Shown here: one piece after another, positions 9,311 through 17,421 of the stretch
How the letters are laid out: every line of letters begins with the position of its first letter
Numbering within the stretch: the first letter of the stretch is position 1
Assembly: GCF_030009775.1 (NCBI RefSeq)
Contig: NZ_JASCTH010000003.1
Location: 248,001 to 312,000 of the forward strand
Length of the DNA stretch: 64,000 bases
Reading direction: 5' to 3'
Origin: Actinoplanes sandaracinus
Lineage (GTDB): Bacteria; Actinomycetota; Actinomycetes; Mycobacteriales; Micromonosporaceae
Made by a program: the position numbers and the translations under genes
The notes under the pieces: model-generated
Database searches by the model: none
What the model saw: the letters and a program-made list of their open reading frames with translations, nothing else
Told to the model about the DNA's origin: nothing

Positions 9311-10837
9311 GTGCTCAGTGCAGGAAACATCCTGGACAACCGCTACCGGTTGGACGACCGCGTCGCCACCGGGGGCATGGGTGATGTCTGGCGCGGCACC
9401 GATGTGGTGCTCGGCCGCACCGTCGCCGTGAAGGTCCTCCGGACGGCGATGCTGGAGGACCCGGAGTTCGCTGCCCGGTTCTACGGCGAGGCCCGGATGA
9501 TGGCCGCGTTTCGCCACCCCGGCGTGGTCGAGGTCTACGACTACGCGAGCGACGGCGACTACGAGGGCCCGGAGAAGGTCGCCTATCTGGTGATGGCGTT
9601 CGTGGAGGGCGACCCGCTCTCCAGCCGCGTCAAGGAGGGCCCGATCGCCGTCGCGGAGACGATGTCGATCGTCGCGCAGGCCGCCGACGCGCTGCACGCC
9701 GCCCACGAGAACGGGATCGTCCACCGCGACGTCAAGCCCGGCAACCTGATCGTGAAACCGACCGGCGCGGTGATCCTGGTCGACTTCGGGGTGGCCCGGT
9801 CCAACGCCATGACCAGCGTCACAGGGCTGAACGCGATCGTCGGCACCGCGCTCTACATGGCTCCGGAACAGGTCGCCAAGGGCAACCTGACGCCCGCCAC
9901 CGACATCTACGCGCTGGGCGCGGTGGCGTACCACTGCATCGCGGGCCGGCCGCCCTTCGACGGTGACAACGCGCTCCAGGTGGCGCTGCGCCATCTGGAG
10001 GACGATCCCGACCCGCTGCCCGACCACGTGCCGTTCGAGGTCCGCGAGCTGATCGCCAGGGCCATGGCGAAACAGCCGGCCGACCGCTTCCAGAGCGCCG
10101 CCGAGTTCGCCGAGGCCGCCTTCGCCGCGGCCGGCCCGATCGACTGGAAACGGCTCACCGGCACCTCGATGAACGCCCCGGTCAGCCCGGCTCGTGTCGG
10201 CACCGGGGCACACCCCGCGGCTCGTTACCCCAGCGGGGCGTACCCCACCGGCAACGTCCCCACCGGCAAGTTCTCCACCGGCAACTTCCCGGCCGGCAAC
10301 TTTGCCGGCGGCCAGGCGCCGACCGCGCCGATCAGCCCGGCGGCGCCGCGTCCCGTGCCGATGCAGCGCAGCATCCCGGCCCCGATCGCGGTCCCCTCGC
10401 GCCGGCAGCAGCCGGCGCAGCAGCGCTTCCTGATGTTCGTGATCCTGGGTCTCTTCGTGCTGGCCGGCGGCCTCGGCGTGGCCTTCGCGCTGACCAATGC
10501 CAACGAGACCCAGTCCGGCAACACCCCGCGTAAGGAGGCGCCCAAGCAAGCGCCGGTGCCGGTCGAGTCCGTGGAGCCCACCGACGAGGCCCTGCCGGCC
10601 GAGTCACAGGCGGTCACGACGAAGCCGCAGACCAGCAAGCCGCGCACCGCACCGGCGAGCAGCTCCCCCAAGCCGACGACGCCGTCGCCCAGCGCCTCCT
10701 CGGCCTCCCCGAGCCCGTCGACGCCCTCACCGAGTCCGAGCAAGACGACGGAGAGTCCCAGCCCGACGACCCCGGAGATCCCGCCGTCCCTGCCGGTCGG
10801 CGCCCCGAACCTCGGCCTCCCTGACCTCGGCACCTGA
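9311..10837 (+). CDS. Membrane Ser/Thr protein kinase (PknB-like)
   Basis: This is a eukaryotic-type kinase of 508 residues. The kinase domain (about 10-275) is complete: glycine loop ATGGMGDVW, Lys41, Glu62, catalytic HRD (138-140), DFG (158-160) and APE (MAPEQ). It is followed by a juxtamembrane stretch with a five-residue tandem repeat (P-T/A-G-N type, about 306-334), one membrane helix (about 373-395) and a Ser/Pro/Thr-rich extracytoplasmic tail. No PASTA repeats are seen, so the outer ligand is unclear. The start is GTG at 9311. Confidence 0.93.
   Translation: MLSAGNILDNRYRLDDRVATGGMGDVWRGTDVVLGRTVAVKVLRTAMLEDPEFAARFYGEARMMAAFRHPGVVEVYDYASDGDYEGPEKVAYLVMAFVEGDPLSSRVKEGPIAVAETMSIVAQAADALHAAHENGIVHRDVKPGNLIVKPTGAVILVDFGVARSNAMTSVTGLNAIVGTALYMAPEQVAKGNLTPATDIYALGAVAYHCIAGRPPFDGDNALQVALRHLEDDPDPLPDHVPFEVRELIARAMAKQPADRFQSAAEFAEAAFAAAGPIDWKRLTGTSMNAPVSPARVGTGAHPAARYPSGAYPTGNVPTGKFSTGNFPAGNFAGGQAPTAPISPAAPRPVPMQRSIPAPIAVPSRRQQPAQQRFLMFVILGLFVLAGGLGVAFALTNANETQSGNTPRKEAPKQAPVPVESVEPTDEALPAESQAVTTKPQTSKPRTAPASSSPKPTTPSPSASSASPSPSTPSPSPSKTTESPSPTTPEIPPSLPVGAPNLGLPDLGT
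10226..10312 (+). repeat. In-frame 15-bp tandem repeat in the kinase linker
   Basis: About five to six degenerate 15-bp units (of the form taccccaccggcaac) encode [YVF]-P-[TSA]-G-[NKA] pentapeptides. The units lie between the kinase domain and the membrane helix. Copy number could vary by slippage. Confidence 0.7.
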
Positions 10838-10932
10838 AAAACAACTAATCCTCAACTCGGGCAGGCCACGGCCGATGCTTCCGGCGGCACGGAGAACCAG
10901 CCGGGCCGATACGGGAAGAGGGTCGCACCACG

Positions 10933-11568
10933 ATGACAGTCCAGACTCCGCAGGAGCCGGGGCACTACCCGAGCGCACCACCCTGGGCCACCCCGCCGGA
11001 GCCCGCGTGGGAGCCGGCGCCGCCGCACACCGCCGCGCTGTTCGGTGGGTCGGTGCCGCCCTACGACTCCCCGGACTACAAGCACGGTCAGCTCCTGGTG
11101 CCGTTCCCCGGCGAGGTGCAGGCCGGGCACCGGCCGGACGCGCCGTCCTGGTGGCCGGTGGTGCTGTGGACGTTGATGTTCAGCGCGCTCGGGGTGCTCT
11201 CGGCGTTGCGGCGCTCGGCGCAGGCCCACCGGTTCGGCCGCGCCCGCCGCCCGTACTGGATCGCGTTCGGCGCGACCCTGCTGGCCGGCGCCGCCTTCTG
11301 GTCGGCGCTGACCTTCGGCGCGGCGATCCCGCTGTACCGGTACCACGAGGAGAGCGGCATCACGGCGCGGCTGCAGACCGCCCTGGTCTCGGACGCGCGG
11401 ATCACCAAGCGGTTCGGTACGGTGTCCGCCGTCGAGTGCACGCCCGAGGGCGATCGCACAGCCGAGGGGCTGCGCACCTATCTGTGCACCGTCCAGCTGT
11501 CCACCGGCAAGGCCAACGGGCTCTACGTCGAGGCCGGCACCGAGGGCGACTGGCAGGAGAAGGAGTGA
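10933..11568 (+). CDS. Two-TM membrane protein with Pro-rich N-terminus
   Basis: This is a 211-residue protein. The first 65 residues are Pro-rich and cytoplasmic. Two hydrophobic segments follow (about 74-92 and 111-135), and then an outer domain with two cysteines (VECTPEG and TYLCTVQL) that could form a disulfide. The start ATG follows the kinase stop by 95 bases, so co-transcription is possible, and the kinase may phosphorylate it. Function unknown. Confidence 0.72.
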   Translation: MTVQTPQEPGHYPSAPPWATPPEPAWEPAPPHTAALFGGSVPPYDSPDYKHGQLLVPFPGEVQAGHRPDAPSWWPVVLWTLMFSALGVLSALRRSAQAHRFGRARRPYWIAFGATLLAGAAFWSALTFGAAIPLYRYHEESGITARLQTALVSDARITKRFGTVSAVECTPEGDRTAEGLRTYLCTVQLSTGKANGLYVEAGTEGDWQEKE

Positions 11569-11590
11569 GCGGGCCGGATCACCGGCCCGC
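11569..11590. terminator. Hairpin between convergent genes
   Basis: A 9-bp perfect stem with an ATCA loop begins at the first base after the stop codon. There is no T run. It lies between the membrane protein and the convergent nucleotidase and could act on both strands. Confidence 0.55.
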
Positions 11591-11601
11591 CCACCACGGG
11601 C

Positions 11602-13389
11602 TCAGAAGGTGACCGGCACACCTTCGCGGACGAGCCGCCAGTTCGTCACGAAGAACTCGGCCGGGTCGATCCGGCCCTTGGCCTGCGCCCAGTCGATCAG
11701 GAGCTGGCGGATCTCCTGCTGCGCGTTGTAGACCTGGGTCTTCACGATGCCCGGGAAACTGCCGCCGCCGGAGCGCCGGTAGTTGTTGACGGCGACCACG
11801 AACCGCGCGCCGGCGTCGACGTCCGCCCCGCCGATCTGCAAGCGGGTGATCCGGCTGCCGACCGGCTTGCTGATGTCGATGTCGTAGTCGACGCCGGAGA
11901 ACACGTCGTAGTTGTAGTCCGGCACCGCCGGGTCGCTGATCGTCGCCGGGTCGACCGGGGTGCCCGGCGCGTGGGTGACGAAGTACTTCGCCGAGTGCTC
12001 CAGGTACGCCTTCACCTCGGCGCCGGTCAGCACGACCGCTTCCAGGGTGTTGTCGAAGATGTAGAGCCCGGCGACATCCTTGATCTTCACGTCACCCTGC
12101 GGGAACACCGCGGTCCGGCTGAACGGTGCCGCGATCGACAGGACCGGCAGGCCGGCGTACGAGGTGCCGGCCAGCGCCGCCGTGACGGTGTCGGTCTGCA
12201 CCTTGTTGATGTAGTCGAGGATCGCGGTGTCCTCGTACCGGCTGGTCGCGGCGGACAGCTCCACCGTGGAGGCGGCCACCACCTGGTTGACGTACGCCAC
12301 GGTCTTCTCGTGCTGTTTCCTGACCACCGCGAGGACCTTGGGGTCGGCCTCGACCGTGTTGGTGTTCAGCGAGGTCGCGGCCTTGGTGGTGATCTTCCAC
12401 TGGCCCTTGACGCGGGTGATGTCGAAGTCCATCTTGGTGAGCCGCTGGCCCCACTTCGACGGCTCGGAGAGCAGCACCTGCTCGCCGGTCTTCAGGTTGG
12501 TGACGAACCGCTGCGGCACCTCGCGGTGCGCGTGCCCGAAGAGGATCGCGTCGATGCCGGGCACCTGCTCGGCGATCAGCGCGGTCGGGTTCTCGTTCGG
12601 CAGCTCGGGGCCGTAGCTGGAGGTGCCGCTGTCACCGCCGTGCGCGGAGATCAGCACGATGTCCGCGCCACGGGCCCGCATGATCGGCACCCACTTCGCC
12701 GCCGCGGCGATCATGTCGGTGAACTGGATCCTGCCCTCGACGTTCGCCTTGTCCCAGATCGCCGATCCCGGGTTGGTGAGACCCAGGATGCCGACGCGCA
12801 GCGTCGGCGCGTGCCGGCCCAGCGAGACCTTCTTGATGACGTACGGGGTGAACGCCGGCCGGCCGGTCTTGACGCTGATCGCGTTCGCCGCCAGGGCCGG
12901 GAAGCCGAGCTGACGGATCCACAGGTTCAGCAGCGGCAGACCGTAGTTGAACTCGTGGTTGCCGAGCGTGACGGCGTCGTAGTTCAGCACGTTCATGGCC
13001 CGGGCCATCGGGTGCTTCTCGCCGGTCGCGGTGATCGGCTCCTGCTTGGCGTAGTACGTCGCCAGCGGGGTGCCCTGGATCGTGTCGCCCGCGTCCAGCA
13101 CCAGCACCGGGCCGGTCGCCTCGGCGCGCAGCTTGTTCACCAGCGCGGCCAGCTTGGCCACGCCGATGTCGTTGTGGGCGCTGTCGTCGTACTCCGTGTC
13201 CTTGTAGTAGTCCCAGTTGTAGACGTTGCCGTGCGTGTCCGACGTGCCCAGGACGGTCAGGCGGTAGGTGGTCGTCCCGCCGCCGGGGTGGCCGGCCTGC
13301 GCCGCTTCGGAGACGACGAGCGGCGCGGCGACGCCGGCCGCGGACGCGGCCAGGACGCTCCGCCGGGATACGCCGGGGGAAAGGGTCAT
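11602..13389 (-). CDS. Tat-exported bifunctional metallophosphatase/5'-nucleotidase
   Basis: This is a 595-residue secreted UshA/YfkN-type enzyme that hydrolyses nucleotides or 2',3'-cyclic nucleotides. The N-terminus has a twin-arginine signal (SRRSVLAASA, residues 8-17). The calcineurin-like metal motifs follow: SDTHGN (50-55), DAGDTIQG (99-106), GNHEF (143-147), SAHGG and FGHAHRE. The C-terminal 5'-nucleotidase domain starts around residue 370 and contains NYRRSGGGSFPG near the end. It probably salvages extracellular phosphate and nucleosides. It is monocistronic. Confidence 0.92.
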   Translation of the reverse strand: MTLSPGVSRRSVLAASAAGVAAPLVVSEAAQAGHPGGGTTTYRLTVLGTSDTHGNVYNWDYYKDTEYDDSAHNDIGVAKLAALVNKLRAEATGPVLVLDAGDTIQGTPLATYYAKQEPITATGEKHPMARAMNVLNYDAVTLGNHEFNYGLPLLNLWIRQLGFPALAANAISVKTGRPAFTPYVIKKVSLGRHAPTLRVGILGLTNPGSAIWDKANVEGRIQFTDMIAAAAKWVPIMRARGADIVLISAHGGDSGTSSYGPELPNENPTALIAEQVPGIDAILFGHAHREVPQRFVTNLKTGEQVLLSEPSKWGQRLTKMDFDITRVKGQWKITTKAATSLNTNTVEADPKVLAVVRKQHEKTVAYVNQVVAASTVELSAATSRYEDTAILDYINKVQTDTVTAALAGTSYAGLPVLSIAAPFSRTAVFPQGDVKIKDVAGLYIFDNTLEAVVLTGAEVKAYLEHSAKYFVTHAPGTPVDPATISDPAVPDYNYDVFSGVDYDIDISKPVGSRITRLQIGGADVDAGARFVVAVNNYRRSGGGSFPGIVKTQVYNAQQEIRQLLIDWAQAKGRIDPAEFFVTNWRLVREGVPVTF

Positions 13390-13494
13390 TACGGACCTCT
13401 CAGCATCAGATCAGGGGGGGGCCTCGTGGGGCTGGAACCAGCACCTTAACGGTCGATAACCGGATCGGTCGATCAACCGAATGTCACGCGGTGA

Positions 13495-15144
13495 TCAAAT
13501 CTCGTCGAGGGCTTCGATACCCAGCAGCGACATTCCGGTGTGGAGGGTGCGTGCGGTGAGGTCGGCCAGCCCGAGCCGGCTCGCCCGCACCTCGCTCCCG
13601 GCCCGCAGCACCGGGCACCGCTCGTAGAACGCCGAGAACGCCACGGCCAGGTCGTGCAGGTAGCCGGCGAGCCGGTGCGGTTGCGCCAGACCGGCGGCGG
13701 CCCGCACCGCGGGCTCGAACCCGAGCAGCGCGAACGCGAGGGCCCGCTCGGCCGGCTCGGTCACCGTCACCGGGCCCGGTCCGCTCCCGGCCCTGCGGAA
13801 CAACGACCGGATCCGGGCGTACGCGTACTGCAGGTACGGCCCGGTGTTGCCGGTGCTGGCCAGCATCCGGTCCCAGTCGAAGACGTAGTCGCCCCGCCGG
13901 TCGCCAGAGAGATCCGCGTACTTGATCGCGCCGATCCCGATGGCCGGCGCCGAGGCCCGCGCGACCGCCTCGTCCAGGAGCCCGGCCAGCCTGATCGTGC
14001 CGCCGGCCCGGGTCTTCAGCATCTTGCCGTCGGCGCCCAGGATCGACCCGAACCCGATGTGCTCGGCGGTCACCTCGTCCGGCAGCCAGCCCGCCTCCCG
14101 CGCCACCGCGAAGACCATCTGGAAATGGATCCGCTGCGGGGCGCCGACCACATAGAACAGCCGGTCCGCGCCCAGTTTCCCGACCCGGTGCCGCAGGGCC
14201 GCCAGGTCGGTCGCGGCATAGCCGAAACCGCCGTCGGCCTTCCGCACGATCAACGGCAGCGGGGCGCCGTCCCGGCCGGTGAAGCCGGCCGGGAAGACGC
14301 AGAGGGCGCCGTCGCTCTCGGCCAGCAGACCCTTCTCCCCCAACCCGGTCACGATGCCGGCGAGATCGTCCTGGTACCGGCTCTCACCAGCGAAGTCGTC
14401 GGGGCCGAGGGTGACCCCGAGCCGGGCGTAGGAGTCCAGGAGGTACCGCTGGGACTGGGCGACCAGTTTCCGCCACAACTGTTGGGAGAGCGGGTCGCCG
14501 GATTGCAGCGCCACCACCCGCAGCCGGGCCCTGGTCCGGAAGCCGTCGTCGGTGTCGAACTTGGCGCGGGCCGCCTGGTAGAACGTGGTCAGGTCACCGA
14601 TCGAATGGTCGCCCCCGCCGTCGCCGCCGAGGTCGATCAGATGCTCGACCAGCATGCCGAACGGGGTGCCCCAGTCGCCCAGGTGGTTCACCCGGATCAC
14701 GTCGTGCCCGAGCCACTCCAGCGTCCGGGCCAGCGCGTCGCCGATGATGGTGGACCGCAGATGGCCGACGTGCATCTCCTTGGCCGCGTTCGGCGAGGAG
14801 TAGTCGACCACGATCCGCTCCGGCTCGGCGGCCGGCGCCACGCCCAGCCGCGCGTCCGCGGCGGCGGCCCGCAGCGCCCGGCCGATCAGGTCATCGGTGA
14901 CGGTCAGGTTGAGGAATCCCGGACCGGAGACGGCGACCTCGGCGATGCCGGTCAGGTCGGCTTTCGCGGCCACGTCGGCGGCGATCTCCCGGGGTGGCCG
15001 GCCGAGTTCCCGGGCCAGGGCCAGGGCGGCGCCGGACTGGAAGTCGGCGTGCGGGGAGGCCCGGACTGCCGGATCCACGGGGTGGCCGGCGACCGCTTCC
15101 AGGGCGGGCTCGAGCCGGTCGTGCAGAAGTGATTCGAGATTCAT
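13495..15144 (-). CDS. argS: Arginyl-tRNA synthetase
   Basis: This is a class I aminoacyl-tRNA synthetase of about 549 residues charging tRNA-Arg. It shows the N-terminal additional domain, the HIGH-type motif in SSPNAAKEMHVGHLRST, the Asp/Gly patch NHLGDWGTPFGML, and the family C-terminal anticodon-binding DALR domain (YLHDLAVAFSAFYERCPV). Family members lack a canonical KMSKS, and here the equivalent region reads GKMLKTRAGGTI. ATG 15144 is chosen because MNLESLLHDRL is the standard start; the frame stays open upstream to 15279 through a structured leader. It may be a second argS copy, since actinomycetes often have another. Confidence 0.93.
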   Translation of the reverse strand: MNLESLLHDRLEPALEAVAGHPVDPAVRASPHADFQSGAALALARELGRPPREIAADVAAKADLTGIAEVAVSGPGFLNLTVTDDLIGRALRAAAADARLGVAPAAEPERIVVDYSSPNAAKEMHVGHLRSTIIGDALARTLEWLGHDVIRVNHLGDWGTPFGMLVEHLIDLGGDGGGDHSIGDLTTFYQAARAKFDTDDGFRTRARLRVVALQSGDPLSQQLWRKLVAQSQRYLLDSYARLGVTLGPDDFAGESRYQDDLAGIVTGLGEKGLLAESDGALCVFPAGFTGRDGAPLPLIVRKADGGFGYAATDLAALRHRVGKLGADRLFYVVGAPQRIHFQMVFAVAREAGWLPDEVTAEHIGFGSILGADGKMLKTRAGGTIRLAGLLDEAVARASAPAIGIGAIKYADLSGDRRGDYVFDWDRMLASTGNTGPYLQYAYARIRSLFRRAGSGPGPVTVTEPAERALAFALLGFEPAVRAAAGLAQPHRLAGYLHDLAVAFSAFYERCPVLRAGSEVRASRLGLADLTARTLHTGMSLLGIEALDEI

Positions 15145-15190
15145 GGTCGACCCCATCGACGAGAAGACGGAGCGGGTCGGACCGGTCGCT

Positions 15191-15277
15191 GCTTCAGCTC
15201 CGGCGGGTGTCGACCCGCCGGGAGGAAAGCAGAGCTTCAGCGGCGGCCCTCGGGACGCCGACGTCGCACGCTGAAGC
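15191..15277 (-). promoter_or_regulatory. Structured argS leader with competing pairings
   Basis: Read on the minus strand, GCTTCAGC (15277-15270) can pair with either of two later copies of GCTGAAGC (15241-15234 and 15198-15191). Between those two copies is a perfect 8-bp hairpin with a four-base loop (15220-15201). Mutually exclusive pairing of this kind is what attenuators use. No T-box specifier or run of U residues is evident. Confidence 0.4.
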
Positions 15278-15292
15278 AAGACATGCCGGGGA

Positions 15293-16516
15293 CTATAGCT
15301 GATCCTGGTGAGCGATCCGGGTCATCTGCGGCCACAGCACAGCCAGGAAGACGGCCGAGGCGCCGAACGCGGCCCAGAACGGCGCGGCGACCCCGTAGTG
15401 CTTGGCCAGCAGGCCACCGATCGCCGATCCGACCACCAGACCGCCGTAGACGCAGATGGCGTTGACCGAGCCCACCCGGCCCTGCAGATGGGTGGGCACG
15501 GCCCGCTGCCGGACCGTGGTGGAGGTGGTGCCCCAGATGAAGGCGTGCGCCCCGAAGAGGAAGAACACCGGCAGCGCCACGAACGGCGACCTGGTCGCGG
15601 CCAGGAACAGGTGGGTCAGGGTCTCGATGATCAGGCCGATCCGCATCAGGTTGCCGAGGCTGATCCGCGCGGTGAGCCAGCCGTACGAGGCGGTGCCGAC
15701 CAGACCGCCGACCGCGGAGACCGTGGTGATCAGACCGAACCCGAACGCACCGAGGCCGAGCCGGTCGCTCGCGTAGAGCACCAGCACCGACCAGGCCGCG
15801 CCGAAGGCCAGGTTGAAGATGAGGATGGTCAGGCAGAGCGTGCGGACCGGCGGGTGGTGCAGCACCCAGCGGACACCCTCGACGACCTCACGGCGCACGT
15901 CCGGCTTCCCGGTCCGGCCGTGCGGCGGCAGCTTCACCCGGCCGATCAGCAGCAGGCCGGCGCCGACCAGCAGCAGCTCCGACAGGAACGGCCAGACCCG
16001 GCCGGCGGTGAAGAGCGCCGCGCCCAGCGACGGGCCGGCCAACTGGTTCAGCGTGATGAAGCCGGTCTGCAGGCGGGCGTTCGCCAGCGCCAGGTCGTCG
16101 CGGTGCACCAGCATCGGGGTGAGGGTCCCGCTGGTGTTGTCGGCGAACACCTCGGCCGTGCTGATCAGTCCGAGCCCGAGCAGGGCCGCCTCGACCGGCA
16201 GCCGGCCGGCGGCCAGCGCGCCGATCATCGCGAGCAGCACCACGGCACGGAACGCGTTGGCGAGGATCAGGATCAGCCGGCGGTCGTGCCGGTCCGAGAG
16301 GACGCCGGCCCAGAGACCGCAGACCAGCGGCGGCGCCCACGCCATCAGCGCGGCCAGGGAGATCAGGAACGGGTCCGAGGTGAGCGAGGCCACCAGCAGC
16401 GGGCCGGCCGCGGCGGCGATGCCGTCACCGAGGTTGGTCGTCCAGGAGGAGGCGAGCAGCCAGCGGAAGCTGGATCCGAGGCGGGCGGGCACGAGCGACT
16501 GGCCGAGGGAACTCAC
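15293..16516 (-). CDS. MFS transporter (MFS_3/EntS-like)
   Basis: This is a 407-residue, 12-helix major facilitator protein of the drug or siderophore exporter group. The loop 2-3 signature appears as GVLSDRHDRRLIL near residue 72, and the helix-4/5 region has the TLTPMLVHRDDLALANARLQ segment typical of this subfamily. The GTG start at 16516 lacks a strong ribosome site. It lies 14 bases beyond the argS leader on the same strand, so read-through is possible. Substrate unknown. Confidence 0.88.
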   Translation of the reverse strand: MSSLGQSLVPARLGSSFRWLLASSWTTNLGDGIAAAAGPLLVASLTSDPFLISLAALMAWAPPLVCGLWAGVLSDRHDRRLILILANAFRAVVLLAMIGALAAGRLPVEAALLGLGLISTAEVFADNTSGTLTPMLVHRDDLALANARLQTGFITLNQLAGPSLGAALFTAGRVWPFLSELLLVGAGLLLIGRVKLPPHGRTGKPDVRREVVEGVRWVLHHPPVRTLCLTILIFNLAFGAAWSVLVLYASDRLGLGAFGFGLITTVSAVGGLVGTASYGWLTARISLGNLMRIGLIIETLTHLFLAATRSPFVALPVFFLFGAHAFIWGTTSTTVRQRAVPTHLQGRVGSVNAICVYGGLVVGSAIGGLLAKHYGVAAPFWAAFGASAVFLAVLWPQMTRIAHQDQL

Positions 16517-16574
16517 AAGAGGTGCACCCTACGCGGGTCCCGGCGCCGGCCGGGTGCCTGGCACCATGTGCCCC

Positions 16575-17012
16575 ATGGCGCAGGATGGCTGGAATCCCGG
16601 CGGCCCGGGTGTGCTGCGGCTGCCGTCCGGGCGGCTGGTCCGTGGCCGAGGGCTGCGGGACCCGATGCCGTCGGGGCACCCGCCGAGTTTCGGGGTGTAC
16701 CTGCTCGGCTCGGCGCCGCCGGAGTTCGGGTGGACGAGCCGCTGGGTGCGGTGGCCGGACTTCTGGCTTCCGGTCGATGCCGCGTACGCCGCCGAGGTCC
16801 TGAAGGAGACCCTGCGCCGGGCGGACGGTGAGCGGGCCGAGGTGGCCTGTGGTGGCGGCCGTGGCCGGACCGGGACCGCGCTGGCGTGTCTCGCCGTGCT
16901 GGACGGCGTGCCGCCGGGCGAGGCGGTGGCGTTCGTGCGCCGGCACTATCACCGGCGCGCGGTGGAGACTCCCTGGCAGCGCCGGTTCGTGGAGCGGTTC
17001 CGCACGTCCTGA
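16575..17012 (+). CDS. Protein-tyrosine phosphatase-family protein
   Basis: This is a 145-residue small phosphatase. The P-loop reads ACGGGRGRTGTA with Cys92 and Arg98 (C-x5-R), and a WLPVDAA aspartate lies about 24 residues upstream. The histidine that normally precedes the cysteine is alanine. ATG 16575 is the likely start; ATG 16566 is in frame three codons earlier. It is divergent from the MFS gene, with starts 58 bases apart. Substrates unknown. Confidence 0.78.
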   Translation: MAQDGWNPGGPGVLRLPSGRLVRGRGLRDPMPSGHPPSFGVYLLGSAPPEFGWTSRWVRWPDFWLPVDAAYAAEVLKETLRRADGERAEVACGGGRGRTGTALACLAVLDGVPPGEAVAFVRRHYHRRAVETPWQRRFVERFRTS

Positions 17013-17016
17013 GTGG

Positions 17017-17421
17017 TCACGGGGCGGGTGGGATCTTCTTCTCGGCGTCGGCGCTCAGCTTCCGGACCTCGGCGGCCAGCCTCTTGGACTCCTCGCGGGT
17101 GCGCCAGGCCAGCAGCAGGGTGACCCCGCCCAGGACGGTGCCGGTGACGCCGGCGAGCTGGTCGGCGAGGGTCGGCCCGAGGAGGCTCACCGCGAAGACC
17201 GGCAGCGCGATGCCGCCCACCACCACCAGGACTCCGGTCCGCAGTTTGGTGCCCGCCAGCTCCACCTCCACGTCCTCCTTGCGGGGCTCCGGCACCGAGT
17301 CCGGGGACGGCTCACCGTCGTAGACCCGGGCGATGACGCGGTCGACGATCACTTGGATCAGCAGGATCGCGACGGTCACGAAGAGGGAGACATGCCAGCC
17401 CTGCAGGTCCGGAGAACTCAT
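17017..17421 (-). CDS. Two-TM membrane protein coupled to a solute-binding protein
   Basis: This is a 134-residue protein with a membrane helix near 12-32, an acidic linker, a second helix pair region near 62-105 and a charged C-terminal helix. Its ATG overlaps the stop of the solute-binding protein gene by four bases, so translation is coupled. It shows no ABC permease loop and is too small to be one. Function unknown. Confidence 0.7.
   Translation of the reverse strand: MSSPDLQGWHVSLFVTVAILLIQVIVDRVIARVYDGEPSPDSVPEPRKEDVEVELAGTKLRTGVLVVVGGIALPVFAVSLLGPTLADQLAGVTGTVLGGVTLLLAWRTREESKRLAAEVRKLSADAEKKIPPAP

Noticed and set aside
8726..10549. 607-codon open frame on the minus strand across the Ser/Thr kinase
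   Set aside because: It is the shadow of the kinase gene in GC-rich DNA; its product is low-complexity His/Gly/Arg-rich and has no domain, while the plus strand shows a complete kinase.
13540..15132. 530-codon plus-strand frame over argS
   Set aside because: It is antisense to a synthetase with all motifs intact; the product is Arg/Gly/Pro-rich without structure.
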